Below, piece by piece: positions 7,065-11,780 of a stretch of 11,780 bases of DNA. Source of the stretch: Neisseriaceae bacterium. GTDB lineage: Bacteria > Pseudomonadota > Gammaproteobacteria > Burkholderiales > UBA11063. Both the position numbers and the translations under genes were made by a program. The notes under the pieces are model-generated. The model saw nothing but the letters and a program-made list of their open reading frames with translations. It was not told the DNA's origin and did not search any database. Location: contig CANISK010000026.1 in assembly GCA_947470205.1 (NCBI GenBank), forward strand, positions 1 to 11,780. Direction: 5' to 3'. How positions within the stretch are numbered: the stretch's first letter is position 1; the number at the start of each line of letters is the position of its first letter.

Positions 7065-7175
7065 GTCATTGCGAGCCATAATTTATCAGATGGTTGCAAT
7101 CTCACTGTTTGAACTCACCGATAAGTGTTATATGTTTTGCGTGTTGGATTGCCACATCTAAAGCCTCGCAATGAC
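7065..7175. repeat. Palindromic interspersed repeat (MITE/REP-like, 'gtcattgcgag' family)
   Basis: The element is bounded by an exact 11 bp inverted repeat, GTCATTGCGAG (7065-7075) and CTCGCAATGAC (7165-7175), with a nested inner pair GCAATC (7096-7101) and GATTGC (7147-7152) in the contexts TGGTTGCAATCTCA and TTGGATTGCCACA. This layout and these words match a palindromic repeat I know from Rickettsia and several other bacteria, where it is scattered between and sometimes inside genes. It encodes no protein and could fold into a long hairpin RNA. It is more G+C-rich than its surroundings. I see only one copy here and no obvious target duplication. Confidence 0.75.
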
Positions 7176-7312
7176 TGTGTTTAATGGTTTCTTATATCAA
7201 ACTAGCGTTTAAAATATATTAGCCTTTATTATATCACATGTGTTCAATGGATAAAAATCTTACTACGTCAACATGAAAATCTTAAAGAATTACAATACAA
7301 AATAACCCATGC

Positions 7313-7325
7313 GCATGTAACATGC
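7313..7325. promoter_or_regulatory. Perfect palindrome upstream of the gshB -10 box
   Basis: GCATGT-A-ACATGC is a perfect 13 bp inverted repeat ending two bases before TGTATAAT. It occupies the spacer/-35 side of the presumed gshB promoter, a common place for a repressor or activator site. No regulator can be named from the sequence. Confidence 0.35.
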
Positions 7326-7327
7326 TG

Positions 7328-7333
7328 TATAAT
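7328..7333 (+). promoter_or_regulatory. -10 box of the presumed gshB operon promoter
   Basis: A consensus TATAAT preceded directly by TG lies 54 bases before the gshB ATG. No good -35 hexamer is found 16-18 bases upstream, which fits a promoter needing an activator at the adjacent palindrome. A second small palindrome (ATCATATGAT, 7338-7347) lies at the expected transcription start. Confidence 0.4.
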
Positions 7334-7387
7334 TACCATCATATGATACGCACTCAAAGTATCTGATTTTCAAGACGAAGAATATAT

Positions 7388-8326
7388 ATGAAAAAAATAT
7401 TATTTATAACAGATAAACTAGATACCTTAAAAATTAATACAGACACTACTTATGCATTAATGGATGCAAGTATACAAAGTGGATACGCTATTTATTATAC
7501 TTTACCACAATATTTATCCCTCATTAACACCACCTTATATTGCAAAAATATTCATTTAACTTTAAATAATGCAAATTTAACAGATAATAAGCATAAGTGG
7601 TATACGGAACATGACCGTAGTGCCAATAAAGTAGATGATTTTTACGCAGTTTTCATAAGAAACGACCCACCATTTGATATGGAATATTATTATCTTACAC
7701 AGATGTTGAATTTTGTCACTCATGCAAAAGTTATAAATAACAGTGCTAGTTTAAGAAATTTTAATGAAAAATTATCTATTTTAAATTTTCCAAATTTTAT
7801 TACCAATACATTAGTCACCAAAGATAAGCATGCAATTGATGAATTCATTAAAATCCACAAATCTTGTGTTATAAAACCTTTAAATTTAATGGCTGGACGT
7901 GGAGTTTTTAAAATAAATGATCTAGATATTAATTATGGTGCAATATTAGAAACATCAACCAATTATTATGCTCAGACAATTATGATACAAAAATTTATCC
8001 CAGAGGTGATAGACGGAGATCGACGGGTATTTATCGTTAACGGCAAAGTTATAGAATATTGTTTGCATAGAATACCACAAAACAATCAAATACGTGGCAA
8101 TGTAGCTGCTGGTGGCAAGACAGAAGTACATAAACTAAACTCTCATGAATTAAATATTGCACAACAGGTTGCCGCATGGTTAGATACACATAATATTTTA
8201 TTTGCTGGTTTGGATATAATTGGTAATTATTTAACTGAAATTAATATCACAAGCCCAACTGGGGTGAGGCAAATATTTACTAATACCAATATAAATATTG
8301 CAAAACTCCTCATTCAAAGTATTTAA
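7388..8326 (+). CDS. gshB: Glutathione synthetase
   Basis: ATP-grasp ligase that joins gamma-glutamylcysteine and glycine to make glutathione in the cytoplasm. Its 312 residues are close to the E. coli length (316), and the family blocks are in order: FIRNDPPFDMEYYYLTQML (89-107), KPLNLMAGRGVF (163-174), MIQKFIPEVIDGDRRVF (199-215), RGNVAAGGKTE (236-246) and AGLDIIGNYLTEINITSPTG (273-292) with the Mg/ATP-binding residues. The glycine-rich loop usually reads KPLDGMGGRGIF; here D, G and G are N, L and A, a mild departure in the nucleotide-binding loop. The start is the ATG after a weak GAAGAA site; the N-terminus MKKILFITDKLDTLK matches the family start. First gene of a tight three-gene operon. 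gshA is not in the window. Confidence 0.95.
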   Translation: MKKILFITDKLDTLKINTDTTYALMDASIQSGYAIYYTLPQYLSLINTTLYCKNIHLTLNNANLTDNKHKWYTEHDRSANKVDDFYAVFIRNDPPFDMEYYYLTQMLNFVTHAKVINNSASLRNFNEKLSILNFPNFITNTLVTKDKHAIDEFIKIHKSCVIKPLNLMAGRGVFKINDLDINYGAILETSTNYYAQTIMIQKFIPEVIDGDRRVFIVNGKVIEYCLHRIPQNNQIRGNVAAGGKTEVHKLNSHELNIAQQVAAWLDTHNILFAGLDIIGNYLTEINITSPTGVRQIFTNTNINIAKLLIQSI

Positions 8327-8328
8327 CC

Positions 8329-9711
8329 ATGTCTCCACAGCAACAATTTTTAAATACACTAAAAAACAACATTTCACCCAATTCAATTATTACAGACGTC
8401 AATCACAAAGTCAAATATGAAACAGATTGGCGTGGTGATTTTATCGCATCCAGTATATGCGTTATCTTTCCATCATCAATAAATGAAATACAGTACATCA
8501 TCAAAAATTGCATAAAATACAATATAAAAATCACCCCCCAAGGTGGCAACACATCAAAATGTGGTGCAGCGGTACCAAACATTGATAAAGATCATCATAT
8601 CATTTTAAACTTATCAAAGTTAAATAAAATCCTAGACTTCGACGCGCAAAATAAAAGCATCTGCGTGGAATCTGGTTGTACATTGATGCAAATCAATAAA
8701 TACTTAGCCCACACAAATCTTTTTTTTCCATTAAACATCACCCCAAAAGAATCTTGTCAAATTGGTGGTAATATTGCCACCAACGCTGGGGGAATGAATG
8801 TATTAAAATATGGTATGATGCGTGATATAACTCTTGGATTGGAGGTAATACTACCAAATGGTAACATTATAAACCAACTAACCACACTTAGAAAAAACAA
8901 TACCTACATTGATCTAAAGCAAATCTTTATAGGAAGTGAGGGTACGCTTGGAATAATTACCAAGGCACAATTAAAACTGGCATTAAAGCCTCACTCTAAG
9001 ATTACATTTTTAATTGGAGCGCCAACACTGAACATTTGCAATGAAATCCTCACAATATTGCAAATAAATAATTTATCAGTATCGGCATTCGAGGTGCTCA
9101 ATAAAAGAATACAAGAAATACACCAACAGCTAACAAAATCATTACCAATAACAGATGAGTGGTTAATAATTGGCTCAATAGATTATTTTACCCAACATGA
9201 AATAGAACACCTACATAATGCACTCAACAACATAAACGCAATCAAAGATAAAATCATTATTGCCACATCAGAAACAGAGCAAGAGTACATATGGAGTATT
9301 AGAAAAAATATTCCACTGATAGAAAAATCATATGGAAATGCACTTAAGTATGACATATCATTGCCAATTGGTAATGTTGAAAATTTTATTAATCATAATC
9401 ATAAATCGCTTTTATTAATAAATATTGATGCAACACAAATAATTATATTTGGACATCTAGGCGATGGCAATTTACATTACAATATTCCACTATCAACAAT
9501 ACCAAACAATACTAATCATGAATTCATACATGAAACTATATATAGTAATGTCATTAATCATGGCGGCAGTATATCGGCTGAACATGGCATTGGGCAATTA
9601 AAAAATAAATGGCACAAAATGTTTTGCGATGCCAATAGCTACAATCTAACACAATCCATCAAGAGTTTACTTGATCCATTAAATATATTCAACCCAGGAA
9701 AGGTGTTTTAG
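8329..9711 (+). CDS. FAD-linked D-2-hydroxyacid dehydrogenase, GlcD/D-2-hydroxyglutarate dehydrogenase-like
   Basis: PCMH-type (VAO-family) flavoprotein that oxidises a D-2-hydroxy acid such as D-lactate, glycolate or D-2-hydroxyglutarate and passes electrons to a carrier. The 460 residues have the usual length. The FAD domain holds PQGGNTS (70-76), SCQIGGNIATNAGG (142-155) and IGSEGTLGI (201-209). The C-terminal substrate domain holds FGHLGDGNLHYN (374-385), whose histidines bind the catalytic metal in homologs, SAEHGIG (416-422) and the terminal LDPLNIFNPGKVF. TDWRG (32-36) near the N-terminus is seen in D-2-hydroxyglutarate dehydrogenase-like members, so I lean that way; D-lactate remains possible. 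It begins 2 bp after the gshB stop with no evident Shine-Dalgarno, implying translational coupling. Confidence 0.9.
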   Translation: MSPQQQFLNTLKNNISPNSIITDVNHKVKYETDWRGDFIASSICVIFPSSINEIQYIIKNCIKYNIKITPQGGNTSKCGAAVPNIDKDHHIILNLSKLNKILDFDAQNKSICVESGCTLMQINKYLAHTNLFFPLNITPKESCQIGGNIATNAGGMNVLKYGMMRDITLGLEVILPNGNIINQLTTLRKNNTYIDLKQIFIGSEGTLGIITKAQLKLALKPHSKITFLIGAPTLNICNEILTILQINNLSVSAFEVLNKRIQEIHQQLTKSLPITDEWLIIGSIDYFTQHEIEHLHNALNNINAIKDKIIIATSETEQEYIWSIRKNIPLIEKSYGNALKYDISLPIGNVENFINHNHKSLLLINIDATQIIIFGHLGDGNLHYNIPLSTIPNNTNHEFIHETIYSNVINHGGSISAEHGIGQLKNKWHKMFCDANSYNLTQSIKSLLDPLNIFNPGKVF

Positions 9712-9714
9712 TTT

Positions 9715-10947
9715 ATGAGCTATCATATACTATTTTGTATGCTTGTGAGCATCACAGCAACTTCGGCGTTTATAAATGACAAAATATTTAAATTACCCAA
9801 AACAATTGCTTTAACGGTTTTTAGTGTTTCTATCTCTTTGATAGTCATGCAATTAATTAAAATATATCCCGATGCAATACATCCAATCCATAAATTACTA
9901 AGTGGTGTAAATTTTCGCATGACAGTGCTAGATGTTATGTTGGGTTATTTGCTATTTGCAGGGTCATTGCACATCAATTCAATTGATTTAAAAAAACATC
10001 TCTTTACTGTTGTGTACCTTGCGACAATTGGTGTTATAATGTCTACAACTCTCACTGGATTTATACTCTGGTATCTTGCCGATTTATTTGGTTTTCATCT
10101 AAATCTTTCAGATTGTCTAATTTTTGGCGCAATCATTTCACCAACCGACCCAATCGCTGTGATGTCTTTTTTTCATAATGTAAAACCAGCATTACAACCC
10201 ATAAAAACCAAAATTACAGGAGAGGCGCTTTTTAACGATGGTGTTAGTATTTTAGTCCTTGTGATATTGCTTGGCATGTTTTACCCAGATTCCACCCACT
10301 CTTTTACAGTAACAACGATCGCAATAAATATAATACAAGAAATAGTGGGTGCTATTGCATTGGGTGGATTATTGGGGTATCTATCATCATATGTACTTGC
10401 AAAAACAGATGATAACGAAACGATTATATTGCTTTCAATTGCAATTGCAAGTATAGGATATATAGCATCAAGTTATCTTCATATCTCAGGCCCCATCACA
10501 ATGGTTGTTTTGGGCTTACTAGTGGGAAATTATTCAAAAAAACAAAAATTTAGCGAAAAAACCAGTGATGCATTGAATCAATTTTGGCACCTAATTGATG
10601 GTATGTTAAATGCATTTTTATTTATTTTAATCGGTTTGGAACTATTGACCATTCCAGTAGATTTTGCTGCTTTTATAATGAGCATAATTGGATTATTTGT
10701 GATTTTCATCTCAAGATTTAGTAGCACATTAATTCCACTTCTAATAAAATCTCGCATCACTAAAAATACCTTTAAGGAAACTTTTGTTTTATCTTGGGGT
10801 GGGCTACGTGGTGCAATATCTATTGCGTTAGCACTTGCAACCCCAGAATTGCCAAGTTATTTAATTGCAATTACATATCTCATTGTTATCATGTCAATTG
10901 TCATTCAAGGATCTACGTTAAAAATGATAATTAATAAATTATATTAA
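9715..10947 (+). CDS. Na+/H+ antiporter, CPA1 (NhaP/NHE) family
   Basis: Inner-membrane cation/proton antiporter for pH and sodium (or potassium) homeostasis. The 410 residues are strongly hydrophobic with about 11-13 membrane segments and have little C-terminal tail, so no TrkA-type regulatory domain is present. CPA1 signatures are clear: GAIISPTDPIAV (138-149), GEALFNDGVSI (169-179) with the single ion-binding aspartate of the N-D pair (D175), typical of electroneutral exchangers, and SWGGLRGAIS (360-369) with its buried arginine. The start is 3 bp after the preceding stop and has a good AGGAAAGG site inside the end of that gene. It is the third member of the gshB operon. The transported ion cannot be read from the sequence. 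Confidence 0.92.
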   Translation: MSYHILFCMLVSITATSAFINDKIFKLPKTIALTVFSVSISLIVMQLIKIYPDAIHPIHKLLSGVNFRMTVLDVMLGYLLFAGSLHINSIDLKKHLFTVVYLATIGVIMSTTLTGFILWYLADLFGFHLNLSDCLIFGAIISPTDPIAVMSFFHNVKPALQPIKTKITGEALFNDGVSILVLVILLGMFYPDSTHSFTVTTIAINIIQEIVGAIALGGLLGYLSSYVLAKTDDNETIILLSIAIASIGYIASSYLHISGPITMVVLGLLVGNYSKKQKFSEKTSDALNQFWHLIDGMLNAFLFILIGLELLTIPVDFAAFIMSIIGLFVIFISRFSSTLIPLLIKSRITKNTFKETFVLSWGGLRGAISIALALATPELPSYLIAITYLIVIMSIVIQGSTLKMIINKLY

Positions 10948-11056
10948 AATACCATTAACCATCTTGCGTGATCTAAATTTTTAACTCAATACATATATGC
11001 ATATTTAGGGGTACATTGAAAAATATTTACAATAAGAATTAAAAAAGGAGGTCTCA

Positions 11057-11671
11057 ATGAATCAGAATCGTAGAAATATATTAAAAACCACGATAGTAGC
11101 TGGAGTTGGTTATGGTTTAGGTATGTTTACTCAATCCAAACTGCAAAATAAACAACAAACCTTACCGTCATCCATCATCAATGATGCTTTTTCTGGTTGC
11201 TCTGATCTACCATTTTATAAAACAAACCCTCAGTACAGTGTTAATTTTCCAACACTAACAAACAGTACCGAATGTGATGTCTGTATTGTGGGTGGTGGCT
11301 TGACAGGTTTATCCACCGCATTGCATTTGGCAAATACCAATCTAAAAGTATTATTAATTGAAAAAAATACCATAGCAAGTGGCGCAAGCGGAATGAATGG
11401 GGGGCAAATTCTAAACTCATACGAATGTGATATGGAATTTCTTGAGGATAAATTTGGATTATCTGTAGCAAAAGAATTTTGGAATTTATCATTGCTTGGA
11501 ATTGACATCATTAAAAAAAATATAGAAAAATACAATATAAACTGTGGGATTAACATGGGAAGCTCAATTGTAGCTTTTAACAATAAACACTACGCAGAAT
11601 TACAAGAAAAATATAACACTCTAAAGGGCAATTACCAGTATAATAACCTACATTCCGCATGTCGTAAATAA
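11057..11671 (+). pseudogene. Tat-signal FAD amine oxidase (DAO/PuuB-like), C-terminally truncated
   Basis: The 204-residue frame encodes the first part of a D-amino-acid-oxidase-fold enzyme resembling gamma-glutamylputrescine oxidases. Visible are the Rossmann motif VCIVGGGLTGLSTALHLA (75-92), the FAD-ribose acidic end LLIEK (99-103) and IASGASGMNGGQ (106-117). Family members run to about 430 residues, so the substrate domain and second half of the FAD fold are missing. The bases after the stop show no matching continuation in any frame, so the rest was deleted or replaced rather than lost to one frameshift. The N-terminus has RRNILK (5-10) followed by a hydrophobic stretch, a twin-arginine export signal, unusual for this family. 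An ideal AAGGAGGT site lies 4 bases before the ATG, which suggests recent decay. I favour a pseudogene; a short functional protein is unlikely. Confidence 0.7.
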
Positions 11672-11685
11672 AAAATAATAATTTA

Positions 11686-11714
11686 TTGCAAACATAAGAC
11701 TTATCCTGTATAAT
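11686..11714 (+). promoter_or_regulatory. Strong sigma-70-type promoter for the gene entering at the right edge
   Basis: TTGCAA (11686-11691) and TATAAT (11709-11714) are separated by exactly 17 bases, with TG directly before the -10 box. This is the best promoter match in the window. Transcription would start near 11720, giving a leader of about 48 bases before the presumed start codon at 11769. Confidence 0.6.
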
Positions 11715-11768
11715 CTCGTCAAATATATTGACTAATAAATATCTTAACGAAATTATCAGGAATATAAA

Positions 11769-11780
11769 TTGAATAATTTA
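11769..11780 (+). CDS. Possible start of a gene running off the right edge (TTG start)
   Basis: TTG AAT AAT TTA (M N N L) opens a frame reaching the end of the window, 8 bases after an AGG within TCAGG, and is served by the promoter at 11686-11714. Four residues cannot identify the product. The three parS sites nearby make an origin-linked gene conceivable, but that is speculation. Confidence 0.35.

Larger units (their letters stand above)
6915..7387. other. Divergent intergenic region, no gene seen
   Basis: 473 bp separate the leftward reductase gene from the rightward gshB operon, by far the largest non-coding stretch here. It should hold both promoters. It contains a 9 bp inverted repeat near the reductase start, a palindromic interspersed repeat in the middle, a 13 bp palindrome and a TATAAT box before gshB. 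The only plus-strand ATG frame of note (6961-7035, 24 codons) has no ribosome site. I see no tRNA-like cloverleaf. Confidence 0.7.

Noticed and set aside
11230..11583. Minus-strand open frames of 117 and 83 codons
   Set aside because: Antisense shadows of the FAD amine-oxidase fragment, whose Rossmann motif is clear on the plus strand.

Overview
The window is AT-rich chromosomal DNA of a Gram-negative bacterium, probably a betaproteobacterium with a reduced or host-associated genome. This rests on gene content and pairings: UbiK next to YifB/ComM, a SPOR-domain protein next to DsbA, NadK next to RecN, and a glucoseen-reductase-like ferredoxin:NAD(P)H oxidoreductase of the type common in Burkholderiales. 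The lineage call is inference. Periplasmic DsbA, the LptM-type lipoprotein and the SPOR protein require a diderm envelope.

Left part, minus strand (6914 down to 1). In transcription order: a 2Fe-2S/FAD/NAD(P)H reductase (5883-6914), a 35-residue LptM-like lipoprotein (5771-5878), NAD kinase (4887-5738), RecN (3207-4880), a gap of about 140 bp, UbiK (2842-3063, GTG start), YifB/ComM (1336-2835), a SPOR protein (813-1325), DsbA (89-730) and the first 15 codons of RecA (1-45). Most spacings are 4-10 bp, so there are probably two or three polycistronic units. Three DNA recombination proteins (RecN, ComM, RecA) lie in this series, together with envelope quality-control proteins (DsbA, LptM).

Middle (6915-7387). 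This is a 473 bp divergent intergenic region without a credible gene. It holds a 9 bp inverted repeat, a nested palindromic repeat of the widespread 'gtcattgcgag' family (7065-7175), a perfect 13 bp palindrome and a TATAAT -10 box in front of gshB.

Right part, plus strand (7388-11780). Glutathione synthetase (7388-8326), a GlcD/D-2-hydroxyglutarate dehydrogenase-like flavoprotein (8329-9711) and a CPA1 Na+/H+ antiporter (9715-10947) are separated by only 2 and 3 bp and form an operon. Next comes an N-terminal fragment of a Tat-signal FAD amine oxidase (11057-11671), probably a pseudogene. A strong promoter (11686-11714) then leads to a gene that starts at the window's edge, possibly with TTG.

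The most notable non-coding signal is three parS (ParB/Spo0J-binding) sequences buried inside yifB, recN and the reductase gene. One is a perfect consensus and two share the same one-base change. They suggest that this window is part of the chromosome's origin-proximal centromere region. I found no clear undescribed defence or mobile system.
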